Shown here: in pieces, positions 20,301 to 28,634 of the stretch
How positions within the stretch are numbered: the first letter of the stretch is position 1
How the letters are laid out: every line of letters starts with the position of its first letter
Assembly (NCBI GenBank): GCA_026225115.1
Contig: JAMFSE010000044.1
Span: 1-64,000, forward strand
Direction of reading: 5' to 3'
DNA: 64,000 bases
Source of the DNA: Rhodovastum atsumiense
Lineage (GTDB): Bacteria; Pseudomonadota; Alphaproteobacteria; Acetobacterales; Acetobacteraceae
Position numbers and translations under genes: made by a program
The notes under the pieces: generated by a model
What the model was told of the DNA's origin: nothing
The model's input: only the letters and a program-made list of their open reading frames with translations
Database searches by the model: none

Positions 20301-20528
20301 CATGCCCTCAACACCATTGACCTGCTGTTCGATCGGCAAGGCGACAGTATTGACAAGGGTTTTTGCGTCGGCGCCAGGATAGCTTGTGGTGACCTGGATC
20401 GTTGGCGGGACAATTTGCGGATATTCCGAAATCGGCAGTGTGCCGATGGCGACCAAGCCCATCAGCACGAAGATGACCGAAATCACATAGGCAAGAACCG
20501 GCCGCTCGATGAAGAATTTAGAGATCAT
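17358..20528 (-). CDS. RND efflux transporter permease (HAE1/AcrB family)
   Basis: 1056 aa; MISKFFIERPVLAYVISVIFVLMGLVAIGTLPISEYPQIVPPTIQV; GIVVDDAIVVVE. Confidence 0.97.
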   Translation of the reverse strand: MISKFFIERPVLAYVISVIFVLMGLVAIGTLPISEYPQIVPPTIQVTTSYPGADAKTLVNTVALPIEQQVNGVEGMLYMQSTSTGSGAYTLIVTFAVGTDLNFAQVLVQNRVSAALAKLPSAVQAQGVVVQQKSTSVLQFVTLTSPDHRYNGLFLNNYAIINMENTLARLPGVGNVLVFGTGEYAMRIWLDPAKMQAFGLNTSDVLNTLRDQNVAVPAGQIGAPPVSGSQPFQLTVNVPGLLTDTSQFSDIIIKSATASSSDGGVPAGRVVRIRDVGRVELGSANYSMLANLNGSPSASIGIYQLPGANALTVAAEVRKTVAQMSKSFPPGIAYAIPFDNTVFVSASIDEVYKTLFEAGILVLIVILLFLQSFRATLVPATTIPVTIIGAFAAMAALGFSINLLTMFGLVLAIGIVVDDAIVVVEGVTHKMEVGGLDSKKGAIAAMRELTSPIIGITLVLMSVFIPAGFMPGITGQMYSQFALVIASTALISAVSALTLSPTQCSIFLKLPDPNKKKNIVFRGFDRLYYPLEAAYVRLIGRMVKRAALMVFCGLLLISLAIYGLTRIPTGFVPIEDQGYLMMSVQLPDSATIGRTNQVLADLREKIAKVPGVANQITISGVSLLDNSASLANAGVIYVILKPWGVRGSKESLLPLYEKFNKIAAADTGAKILVVVPPPIPGLGSSGGFQGVVELQDGSFDYTKLQQVSDLVDRDGNAQSELKNLFSTYRAQAPQMLASIDTTKARSLGVSVSDVYDTLQTYLGSSYVNLFTKYGQVFPVYVQADADARMNPESLSNYFIRNDQGTMVPFGTLAQLKPDFGPPIITLYNTYPAAIINGSSNAGFSSGQAISVMESMLSHILPAGFGFEWTGTAYQEKLAGGATSLIFGLSLLLVYLVLAGQYESWIIPISVLLAVPLALLGTVAALTALGIANNIYTQIGLVLLIALAAKNAILVVEVAREQREEGKTILEAAVAAAQTRFRPILMTSFAFILGVMPLVFATGAGANSRKSIGIAVASGMLASTCIAVVFVPSFYVVLQRLNERRKPKKREAEAANT

Positions 20529-20535
20529 CGCTTAT

Positions 20536-21696
20536 TTAACCGGGGGTTTTTGGAGCTGTGATGTCTTGTTCCGTCGGCGCCACCGTCACCCCGGGTGCAG
20601 CACTTTGCAGGCCGTCGATGATCACCTGGTCGGTGGGCTGCAAACCGCTGGTGATGGCGATCATGCCGGCATTATCAACACCGGTTTGAATCCGGGCCTG
20701 CGAGACGACGTTTTTGGCGTCGACCACATAGACATAGGAACCGGCCTGATCGCTCTGCACGGCTGAATCCGGCAAGGCGAGCTCAGTCACCGGCGGCCCG
20801 AGCGGAATTTGCGCGTGCACGAATAATCCCGGGAGCAATGTGTCATCCGGATTATCGAGCACAGCGCGGACTTCGATGGTGCCGGTGGTGGAATCCAGAC
20901 CGTTCGCGACATAATCGATTTTGCCGGGATGCGGGTAATTCGTCTCCGATTGCAGGCCGACCGCGATCGCAGCACCTTTGACATCGTTGGGGTTGCGGCC
21001 ATGGGCCTTCAGTGCGGCGCGGACCTGTAGAAGGGCCAGTTCATTGACGTTGAAATAGACATAAATGGGATTGAGCTGGTCAATGGAGGCTAATTGGGTC
21101 GCGACGCCGTTGCCGACCAGATTGCCTGGATCGACAAGGTGGCGGCTGACCCGGCCGTCGAAAGGTGCGAGCACGGTGGTATAGCCGTAATTGATCTGGG
21201 CTATTTTTTCATTGGCGATGGCTTGCAGTACTTCCGCCTGCGCCTCGTCGCGCTGCGAAAGCCATTGCTCCACCGAAGCCGTTGAGGTTGCATTTTGCTT
21301 GATCATGTCGAGCTGCCGGTCATATTGCGACTGCGCATAGATCACCTGCGCCTGCGCCTGCGCGACCGCGGCTTGCGCCTGCTGAAGTTTCGCTTCGTAG
21401 GGCTCCGGTTCAATCACGAATAGATTGGTATTTTTTTTGACAACGGTGCCGTCGATATAATTGACCTGGTCCAGATAGCCGGAGACCCGGGCCACCAGGC
21501 TGACGGAATTCACCGCCACCGTGTTGCCGGTAACCTGCAGATAGGTCGTCATCGGCATGGACACCGGTTTGCTGGTGACCACCGGCGGCGGCGGCGGCGC
21601 TTTATAGGTATTGCCTTTGCCACAGCCGGTAAGTGCTGCCAGCCCCAGAAGACTGAGCAGCGCTAGGCGATGTTTATTTCGCATTCTTATCACCAT
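20536..21696 (-). CDS. RND efflux periplasmic adaptor lipoprotein (AcrA family)
   Basis: MRNKHRLALLSLLGLAALTGCGKG lipobox; SGYLDQVNYIDGTVVKKNTNLFVIEPEPYEAKLQQAQAAV. Confidence 0.93.
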   Translation of the reverse strand: MVIRMRNKHRLALLSLLGLAALTGCGKGNTYKAPPPPPVVTSKPVSMPMTTYLQVTGNTVAVNSVSLVARVSGYLDQVNYIDGTVVKKNTNLFVIEPEPYEAKLQQAQAAVAQAQAQVIYAQSQYDRQLDMIKQNATSTASVEQWLSQRDEAQAEVLQAIANEKIAQINYGYTTVLAPFDGRVSRHLVDPGNLVGNGVATQLASIDQLNPIYVYFNVNELALLQVRAALKAHGRNPNDVKGAAIAVGLQSETNYPHPGKIDYVANGLDSTTGTIEVRAVLDNPDDTLLPGLFVHAQIPLGPPVTELALPDSAVQSDQAGSYVYVVDAKNVVSQARIQTGVDNAGMIAITSGLQPTDQVIIDGLQSAAPGVTVAPTEQDITAPKTPG

Positions 21697-23270
21697 GTTG
21701 GCACATAGGTCTGTTTCACCTGAGCGGAATGATTGGTTGGGGCGGCATGGGCGGCGGCCGCCAGCAGGCCGCCCCAATTGGTGCGGGCGCGCATATCCGC
21801 TTCGATATTTGCCGGCACGACATCGTTGTTTTGGGCGATCTGCCAGCCGCCGCCCAAGGCGCTGTAAAGCGCCACCAGGCTCAGCGGCACATTGCCTTGC
21901 GCTTCAGCGAGCGAATTCTGAACCTGCAACTGCGCCTGCTCGGCGCTCAAAACCGTGGTGTAATCGCTCTGGCCATCAACGTAGCGGATCATCGCAAGTT
22001 TGGTGGATTGCACGGCGGATGTGTTGGCGCCCGTCAAGGCAGTGACGGTGTTCTGCGCTTGCAACAAATTATTGATGGCGTCTTGCACTTCCTGCTGGGC
22101 CTGCAGGACCGTGTTCTGATAGGTGATGATCGATTGCTCGAACACCGCATCCTGGGCGCGCACCTGGTTGGTCAGCTGGCCGTAATTGAAAATCGGGATT
22201 TGCAGCGAAGGGCCGAGCGTGACGGCGCGGCTGGACCATTGGAACAAATTGCCGAGGGATGCACCGGGGGCATTGCTTGACTCATAGCCAAAGGAGCCGC
22301 TGAGCGACAGGGCCGGATATAATTGCGCTTTTGCAACGCCGAGCTCGGCCGATTGCGCGGCAGCCGCCAGCTCTGCCTGCAGCACGTCCGGCCGCTGGCG
22401 CAGCAGATCTTTCGGTATGCCGACCGCCACGGTCGCCGGCGCCTGCGGAATGCCGGCGCCGCCGGCGATCAGTGGTGCAACTGTGTCGGGCGTGGTGCCC
22501 AGCAGCACAGCCAGCGCGTCCTGTTGCGCGTCCAGCTGGGCCTGCAAAGGCGGCAGGCTGGCCTGGGTAATCCCGAGCTGCGTTTGTGCCTGGCTTACAT
22601 CCAGCTGACTGGTCTGCCCGGCATTATATTGCACGGTGGCGATGCGCAGGCTCTCGCTCTGCGCCTTGATGTTCGCATTCGCGACCGCAATCTGCGCCTG
22701 CAGCGTTCGGATGCTGATATAGTTTTGCGCGATGCTGGAGGTCAGGCTGACAAGTGCTGCGTCATAGGCCTGGATCGAGCCCAGAAAATTGTCGTCATTC
22801 GCCTGCACGGCGCGGCGGTACTTGCCCCAGAAATCAATTTCCCAGCTGGCGGTCAAACCCAGCTGGGCGACATTCAGGTAGGTCTCGCTGCCACCGATAT
22901 TGGATGGCGAGGCGCGACTTTGGCGCTCATATTCATAGCCGCCGGTGATTGCCTGCTGCTGCGGGTAGAGTTCACCCACGGCGGCCGCCAACTGCGCCCG
23001 GGCCTGCAGTACCCGCAATCCGGCAACCTGTAACGAAAGATTATTCTGGTAACCGAGCTGGATGAGCCGATCGAGAATCGGATCGTTGAAATTCTGCCAC
23101 CATAGGGCATTTGCCGCCGCGTTGGCCTGTACCCCGGCACCGGCCGAATATTGCGGCTGGGTCTTGGTCGAAGGGGTGGTAAAATTGGGCCCGACCATGC
23201 AGCCGGCCAGGGCCAAAACCGGTAGCATGGCGCTGGCGCGGATCCAGATGGTTGCAGCGAAATCAGCCAC
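21690..23270 (-). CDS. Outer-membrane efflux lipoprotein (NodT/TolC type)
   Basis: ALAGCMVGPNFTTPSTKTQPQY; repeated OEP coiled-coil segments. Confidence 0.94.
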   Translation of the reverse strand: MADFAATIWIRASAMLPVLALAGCMVGPNFTTPSTKTQPQYSAGAGVQANAAANALWWQNFNDPILDRLIQLGYQNNLSLQVAGLRVLQARAQLAAAVGELYPQQQAITGGYEYERQSRASPSNIGGSETYLNVAQLGLTASWEIDFWGKYRRAVQANDDNFLGSIQAYDAALVSLTSSIAQNYISIRTLQAQIAVANANIKAQSESLRIATVQYNAGQTSQLDVSQAQTQLGITQASLPPLQAQLDAQQDALAVLLGTTPDTVAPLIAGGAGIPQAPATVAVGIPKDLLRQRPDVLQAELAAAAQSAELGVAKAQLYPALSLSGSFGYESSNAPGASLGNLFQWSSRAVTLGPSLQIPIFNYGQLTNQVRAQDAVFEQSIITYQNTVLQAQQEVQDAINNLLQAQNTVTALTGANTSAVQSTKLAMIRYVDGQSDYTTVLSAEQAQLQVQNSLAEAQGNVPLSLVALYSALGGGWQIAQNNDVVPANIEADMRARTNWGGLLAAAAHAAPTNHSAQVKQTYVPTW

Positions 23271-23554
23271 CGAGATTGCCGCTATTGCCGGGAAATATAA
23301 AGGGTAGCAAGGCCTGCGCCGATGCGCGGCATAGCTGCCGGCAAGCAGCCAAACGCCGCGGTCGCAAATCGCGCGTTGCCCGCCGCATCACACGCTGCTC
23401 CATGCCCCTCCCCGACTAAACTTCCCGTAATCTCTCATACAGAGGTTTTTTTGGCATAACAACATGTCGGCCGGGCTAACTACATGAAACCGTTCCGAAA
23501 ATTCCGCTTCTCGCGTTACACTGGCGTTAAACGAGCCGGCCCGGCAGCGGCGAC

Positions 23555-23581
23555 CGAATATGGACACTGCGTCCAGATTCG
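23555..23581. promoter_or_regulatory. 27-bp inverted repeat upstream of BVMO gene, putative operator
   Basis: CGAATaTGGAC-actgc-GTCCAgATTCG, arms match 10/11; ends 18 nt before the ATG at 23600. Confidence 0.5.
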
Positions 23582-23599
23582 CGATATGGAAAGGCAATA

Positions 23600-25585
23600 A
23601 TGTCCGGGAATCAAATCAAAATGCATTTTGAGGGCGCGAACCAAGCCAAGATCAAAATCACCGAGGATGACACATTCCTGGCGGCCGTGGCGGCGGAGCT
23701 GGGCCTGCTGCCGATGTTACTCTCGGTCGTGCATATGACCGGTGATCTTGGCATCATCCGCGGTCTTCCGACCAAACCGTCCGGCATGGGCGGCGATTTT
23801 TCGGGCCAGATCCCGGGCGATATTGCAGCGGAGCTGCGGGCTCGGGCATTAGCGGCGATGCGGCAATGGCGTGACGCCGGGTGCCCGCCTCCTTTTCAGC
23901 CCAGCGAAGCCGAGCTCAGCGAAATGATCAATTTTCTCGTGGGGGCTCCGGTGCCGGCAAAATATTTCCAGCCGATCCTGGAAGACATGGGCTATTGGGG
24001 GGACGCGCGCGCCATCGGCTGGGACTATGCGAAGGCGAAAGACGCCGCTCCGCTCGATGTTCTGATCATCGGCGCCGGCATGTCGGGCATCGCCATGGCC
24101 TACAGGTTGAAGGCGGCCAAGATTCCGTTCCGGATCATCGAAAAGAATGACGGGGTGGGCGGGACCTGGCATGAAAACCGCTATCCCGGCTGCCGCGTGG
24201 ATATCGGCAGCCACGCCTATTCGTTCAATTCGACGCAGGATTATCCCTGGCCGAACCTGTATTCGATGCAGCCCGAGCTGAAGGCGTATTTCGAACATTG
24301 CGTCGACCGCTTCGGCCTGCGCGGAAATGTCGAGCTCAACACCAAGGTGATCGCGGCGCGCTACGACGAAGCCGCGCGGCTGTGGCAGGTCACGCTGAGC
24401 CGTGCCGATGGCGGCATCGAGCAAGCGAGTGCCGCGATCCTGATCTCGGCGGTCGGATTGCTGAATATTCCTGCCGAACCCGGCATCGAGGGGATGGAAA
24501 AATTTGCGGGCAAGCTTTTCCACACGGCGCGCTGGCCGGAAGGGCTGGACACCACGGGCAAGCGCATTGCCGTCATCGGCAATGGCGCGACGGCGATCCA
24601 GGCCATCCCGGAGCTTGCGCGTTCCGCCGGGCATCTGAGCGTTTTCCAGCGGACCGCCAACTGGTGCGCCATTAATCCCAATTATGAGCGTGAAATCACC
24701 GCTATCGAGCAATGGGCGTTTACCCATTTGCCCTATTTCTCCGGCTGGCTGCGCGCCAAGGTGTTTCACTGGCACAGCGACCTCACCAACGCGCATATCA
24801 AGACCGATCCTGCCTGGCCGCAGGACGGGCTCTCCGTCAGTGCCACCAATAAAGCGATCCGCGACGGCATTTCGGCGCAGGTCCGGCAGCGGCTGGCCAC
24901 GCGGCCGGATATTTACGCGCGCGTGATCCCCGATCATCCGCCGTTTTCCAAGCGCCCCTGCATCGGCAGCGGCGCGTTTTTCGATGCGCTCGTTCAACCG
25001 AATGTGGAACTGATCACCAATGGCATCACGCGTTTTGATGAAACCGGCATCGTCGATGGCGACGGCCGGCATCATGAAATCGACATCGCCGTGCTGGCCA
25101 CCGGTTTTCAGGTACAGAATTTCATCGGCACGTTGAACATAACCGGCAAGGGCGGTATCGCGCTCAAGGATTATTGGGGCGAGGACGCGGCGGCCTATCT
25201 TGGCGTCACCGTGCCGCATTTTCCGAATTTCTTTATCATGTACGGGCCGGGCACCAATTTCGGCTTCAACGGCAACCTGATCTGGCTGGCGGAAATCCAG
25301 GCCCGCTACATCGTTCTGTGCCTTAAAATGATGACGGAGGCCGGCTGCGGTTCGCTTGAAGTTCTGGAAGACAGATACCGCGAATATGACGATCGGATGC
25401 AGGCGGAAATGGCGAGTTTCGTTACCGCGACCACCCATGCCGGAAACTATTTTAAAAATTCAAGCGGCAAGGTGACCGCGAACATGCCCTGGTATCTGGT
25501 GGATTACTGGGCCTGGCTGCAGCAACCCGATCCCACGGATTTTCTGGAAACGGCACGGGCGCCGGCAGATGCGGTGCCTGCTTAA
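23600..25585 (+). CDS. Flavin-containing Baeyer-Villiger monooxygenase, 4-hydroxyacetophenone monooxygenase-like
   Basis: GAGMSGIAMAYRLK FAD site; BVMO fingerprint FAGKLFHTARWPEG (FxGxxxHxxxWP); N-terminal extension. Confidence 0.92.
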   Translation: MSGNQIKMHFEGANQAKIKITEDDTFLAAVAAELGLLPMLLSVVHMTGDLGIIRGLPTKPSGMGGDFSGQIPGDIAAELRARALAAMRQWRDAGCPPPFQPSEAELSEMINFLVGAPVPAKYFQPILEDMGYWGDARAIGWDYAKAKDAAPLDVLIIGAGMSGIAMAYRLKAAKIPFRIIEKNDGVGGTWHENRYPGCRVDIGSHAYSFNSTQDYPWPNLYSMQPELKAYFEHCVDRFGLRGNVELNTKVIAARYDEAARLWQVTLSRADGGIEQASAAILISAVGLLNIPAEPGIEGMEKFAGKLFHTARWPEGLDTTGKRIAVIGNGATAIQAIPELARSAGHLSVFQRTANWCAINPNYEREITAIEQWAFTHLPYFSGWLRAKVFHWHSDLTNAHIKTDPAWPQDGLSVSATNKAIRDGISAQVRQRLATRPDIYARVIPDHPPFSKRPCIGSGAFFDALVQPNVELITNGITRFDETGIVDGDGRHHEIDIAVLATGFQVQNFIGTLNITGKGGIALKDYWGEDAAAYLGVTVPHFPNFFIMYGPGTNFGFNGNLIWLAEIQARYIVLCLKMMTEAGCGSLEVLEDRYREYDDRMQAEMASFVTATTHAGNYFKNSSGKVTANMPWYLVDYWAWLQQPDPTDFLETARAPADAVPA

Positions 25586-25609
25586 AGACCGCAATTTGAG
25601 GAGAGAACC

Positions 25610-25902
25610 ATGAATGTGATCTCACGCCGGTCCGCCATCAAAGCATCGCTGAATTTTGCCGCCGACACCACCGACGGCGGCATCTGGAGCAATGACGATC
25701 GCAGCCTGATTACCCAGGATTTGCGCAGCTACGACGTGGAATTGCAGGATGCCCGCCAACTGCCGCGATCCTGTTCAAGAATTGCGACAGCGACGATGGC
25801 GCGCCTTTGGGGTGCCTGCACGGCGCGTTCAAGCTGCCGGACTGCCCCGGCACCGGCACGCCGCGCGCCAGCGTGGAGCTGCGGCTATTCGCGTTTTTTT
25901 GA
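25610..25902 (+). pseudogene. Internally deleted and frameshifted remnant resembling a CmcJ/NvfI-family gene
   Basis: 5' half in frame 2 (IKASLNFAADTTDGGIWSNDDR...YDVELQDAR); from ~25765 the coding-like frame switches to frame 1 (AILFKNCDSDDGAPLGCLHGAFKLPDCPGTGTPRASVELRLFAFF*), judged by GC3 and family-like sequence. Confidence 0.6.
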
Positions 25903-25917
25903 GTGCGGGGCTCCTCC

Positions 25918-26529
25918 ATGCCGCGGGATGATCTGACGATTGCGCCGGTGCGATCGCCGCGCAGCGAAAAAACCAGGGCGCGCATTTGCCAGGCGGCAAG
26001 AGAGGTTTTTCTGACGCAGGGTTTCGATGCGGCAACCATCGAGGAGATCGCCTTGTCCGGCGGCATCCCGCGCTCCACGCTGTATACGCATTTCCGCGAT
26101 AAAAACGAGATTCTGCAGGCTATTTCTGATGAATATCTGGCCGGCCTGCGGCGTCTGATTGAACAATTGCCGGCGCCGCATCCCACGCGGGGACAGATTG
26201 ACCATTGGATCGCGGAACTGGCTGAGTTTGGCGTGCGGCAGCAGGCGCCGACCATCCTGCTGATTCATTTCAGCATGGCGGTAAACGCGCCACCCGCCGC
26301 AAAAGCATTTGGCGCCGAGGTGATGCGGATATATGCCGGCCGCCTGCCGGCCTTCGCCAACGCGATACAGCCCGGCCAGGAGATCGAACTTGTGCGATGC
26401 CGTGCGGTATTGCTCGAGCTGGGCTGGGCGCTGTGCTACCATGTGGAAAACGGCGGAGACAGAATTTCTCAACTGATGCTTCAGGTCGCTGCTGATCTGT
26501 TCGAGCGATTTCTCGACGGATGGTTTTGA
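25918..26529 (+). CDS. TetR family transcriptional regulator
   Basis: RSEKTRARICQAAREVFLTQGFDAATIEEIALSGGIPRSTLYTHFRDKNEIL HTH. Confidence 0.93.
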   Translation: MPRDDLTIAPVRSPRSEKTRARICQAAREVFLTQGFDAATIEEIALSGGIPRSTLYTHFRDKNEILQAISDEYLAGLRRLIEQLPAPHPTRGQIDHWIAELAEFGVRQQAPTILLIHFSMAVNAPPAAKAFGAEVMRIYAGRLPAFANAIQPGQEIELVRCRAVLLELGWALCYHVENGGDRISQLMLQVAADLFERFLDGWF

Positions 26530-26555
26530 GCCTCCGCGGAACCCGTGGTCGCTTC

Positions 26556-26981
26556 TCAGGCGTTTTTGAACGGAAAACGCAGGGTTAGGAAATTTCTGTC
26601 AGCGCGCCTCGCATAGGAAATATCCTTGCAGAAATGCCGCAATAATTTGATTCCGTGGCCGCCCGGCGTGGCTTGATCCGGACCGGCGTTCTCAGGCGCG
26701 GCAACCGGATCAAACCGCGGCCCTTGGTCTTCCACCCGCAAAACCGCCGCATTCGCCTCAACCTGCAATTGAACAATGATTTCGCCGGCCTCTCCGGCGG
26801 GGTAACCATGCATCGCCACGTTCATCACCGCTTCCTCAAGCGCCACATGCATTGCCTGGAGCATATTCGGGTTCAGGGAAAGACGGTTTGCGGCGGCGTC
26901 CAGCCATGGATAAAGACGCGCAAGTTCGTCCACTGCGCTCGTGATCCGCAATTCCTCCGGCGCCTGATCCGGTCTTGCCAT
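26556..26981 (-). CDS. ATP-binding protein, RsbW/SpoIIAB-like anti-sigma (HATPase_c_2)
   Basis: MHVALEEAVMNVAMHGYP (N-box) and DQGPRFDPVAAPE...GGHGIKLLRHFCKDISYARRADRN (G-box). Confidence 0.88.
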   Translation of the reverse strand: MARPDQAPEELRITSAVDELARLYPWLDAAANRLSLNPNMLQAMHVALEEAVMNVAMHGYPAGEAGEIIVQLQVEANAAVLRVEDQGPRFDPVAAPENAGPDQATPGGHGIKLLRHFCKDISYARRADRNFLTLRFPFKNA

Positions 26982-26987
26982 CCCGGC

Positions 26988-27332
26988 TTAGCCGGCGGGG
27001 GTAACCGCGGCGATTGCCGCTGCTTCATCCCGGAAAATCGGGAATAATTCGTCGATGCCGCTCACGGTGATCACCTCTTCCACCGCCGGCTGCGGCGACA
27101 ACAAGACCAGCGTTCCACCTTTTCGCATCACGGATTTGCCGCCGAGTACAATGCTTCGCAGGCCAAGCGAGGCAATGAAACTGACGCCTGAGAGATCAAC
27201 AATTACGGCCTGGCGGCTACCGCCCATGACGCTCATCGGCATATCGATTTCGGCGGATCCGGCAACATCGATCCGGCCGCTCAGCAAAACTTTTGTAATG
27301 CCGTTCGGAAGATCTTCAATAATAATGGGCAT
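26988..27332 (-). CDS. STAS domain anti-sigma factor antagonist
   Basis: GITKVLLSGRIDVAGSAEID...AVIVDLSGVSFIASLGLRSIVLGGK. Confidence 0.88.
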   Translation of the reverse strand: MPIIIEDLPNGITKVLLSGRIDVAGSAEIDMPMSVMGGSRQAVIVDLSGVSFIASLGLRSIVLGGKSVMRKGGTLVLLSPQPAVEEVITVSGIDELFPIFRDEAAAIAAVTPAG

Positions 27333-27492
27333 CCCGCGCTCCGCTGTTTGGCCTGTTTTCGAGCCGATGAATGCGCAATGTTGCCAGAGCGTCCCTAATG
27401 GTACAAGCCAGCCGCGTCCAGCCACGAACAATTATCCTATGACATTCCGATGCCGGTGTCGTAATTTGCTCGAAAGCCGTAGATAAAGAGAA

Positions 27493-28611
27493 ATGGATCC
27501 GAAGGAAGACGATAGCGATAGGACCGTTGTGGGCCGCAGCATGATCGCGCGTCCGGTGATTAAATTTGGGCATTTCCTGAGCTATACCGAGAACGGACAG
27601 CCTGTGCGGCGGCCGATACCGGCGGCCGGATGCACGATCGGCCGGACGGCTCCGGCGGAAATAACGATTGCCAGCCCGGAGGTCTCACGCCGGCACTGCC
27701 GCGTTGAGATCAGCGGCGACTACGTCATCCTGACCGATCTTGGCTCGACCAACGGCACACGTGTCAATGGTAAAGAGATCGAGCGGCCGACCCGGCTATT
27801 GAGCGGCGCGCAATTTGCTTTGGGATCTTATCCGATCCGCTATGAACGCCGGGACTCGCGTGAAGTCGCCGAGGAGGCTGAGCTATCGGCGGATTTGCAG
27901 CGGGCCGAGGCGTATGTTCGGGCGATCCTGCCGCAACCAATCGCAACCGGGCCGGTTCAGGTGCAATGGTGCTTTATGCCTTCCGCCAGGCTGGGCGGCG
28001 ATGCGTTCGGATATCACTTCCTGAACGTCGAGGCTTTTACGGGATTTCTGCTGGACGTATCCGGTCACGGAATAGGCGCTGCGATGCACGCGGCGAACGT
28101 CGCGAACGCATTGCGCCGGCATGCCTTGCCGGGGGTGGATTTTCAGAACCCGGCACAGGTTGCGGCAGGCGTAAACAGTATGTTCCCAATGGAGGAACAT
28201 AACGATCTGATGCTGACCCTGTGGTATTTCTCCTATCATTTGCCGAGCCGGCAGTTGCGGTACTGCGCCGCCGGTCACCACGCGTCACTTTTGCTAACCC
28301 CCGGGGCACCGGACCCGGCGCCGTTATGGCAGCGTGGCCCGGCGATCGGCATGCTGCCCTCCGGTCAATGGACGAGCGGCGCGTGCGAATTGCCGGCGGG
28401 CGCAAAACTCTTTGTCTTCAGCGACGGCGCTTTTGAAATCGTCACAGGCGAGGGTCAGCAATGGGGCATGGAAGACCTGGCGAAAATTATCCTGCAACCG
28501 CCGGTCCCCGGCCTCGATGAACCGCAGCGGCTGTATCGCGCGGTGCGGACCGCGTCGCGCCCCGGACCCCTCGAGGACGATTTTTCGGTAATGCTCATTA
28601 CCTTCGAATGA
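27493..28611 (+). CDS. FHA domain - SpoIIE/PP2C (RsbU-type) phosphatase fusion
   Basis: FHA: IGRTAPAEITIASPEVSRRHCRVEI...DLGSTNGTRVNG; SpoIIE: LGGDAFGYH, LLDVSGHGIGAAMHA, LEDDFSVMLITF. Confidence 0.92.
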   Translation: MDPKEDDSDRTVVGRSMIARPVIKFGHFLSYTENGQPVRRPIPAAGCTIGRTAPAEITIASPEVSRRHCRVEISGDYVILTDLGSTNGTRVNGKEIERPTRLLSGAQFALGSYPIRYERRDSREVAEEAELSADLQRAEAYVRAILPQPIATGPVQVQWCFMPSARLGGDAFGYHFLNVEAFTGFLLDVSGHGIGAAMHAANVANALRRHALPGVDFQNPAQVAAGVNSMFPMEEHNDLMLTLWYFSYHLPSRQLRYCAAGHHASLLLTPGAPDPAPLWQRGPAIGMLPSGQWTSGACELPAGAKLFVFSDGAFEIVTGEGQQWGMEDLAKIILQPPVPGLDEPQRLYRAVRTASRPGPLEDDFSVMLITFE

Positions 28612-28634
28612 GCGCCGACGTGGATCGTCGACGG

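Noticed and set aside
23849-25438. 529-aa ORF antisense to the BVMO
   Set aside because: Mirrors codon bias of the opposite strand; no domain; the sense strand has clear FAD and BVMO motifs.
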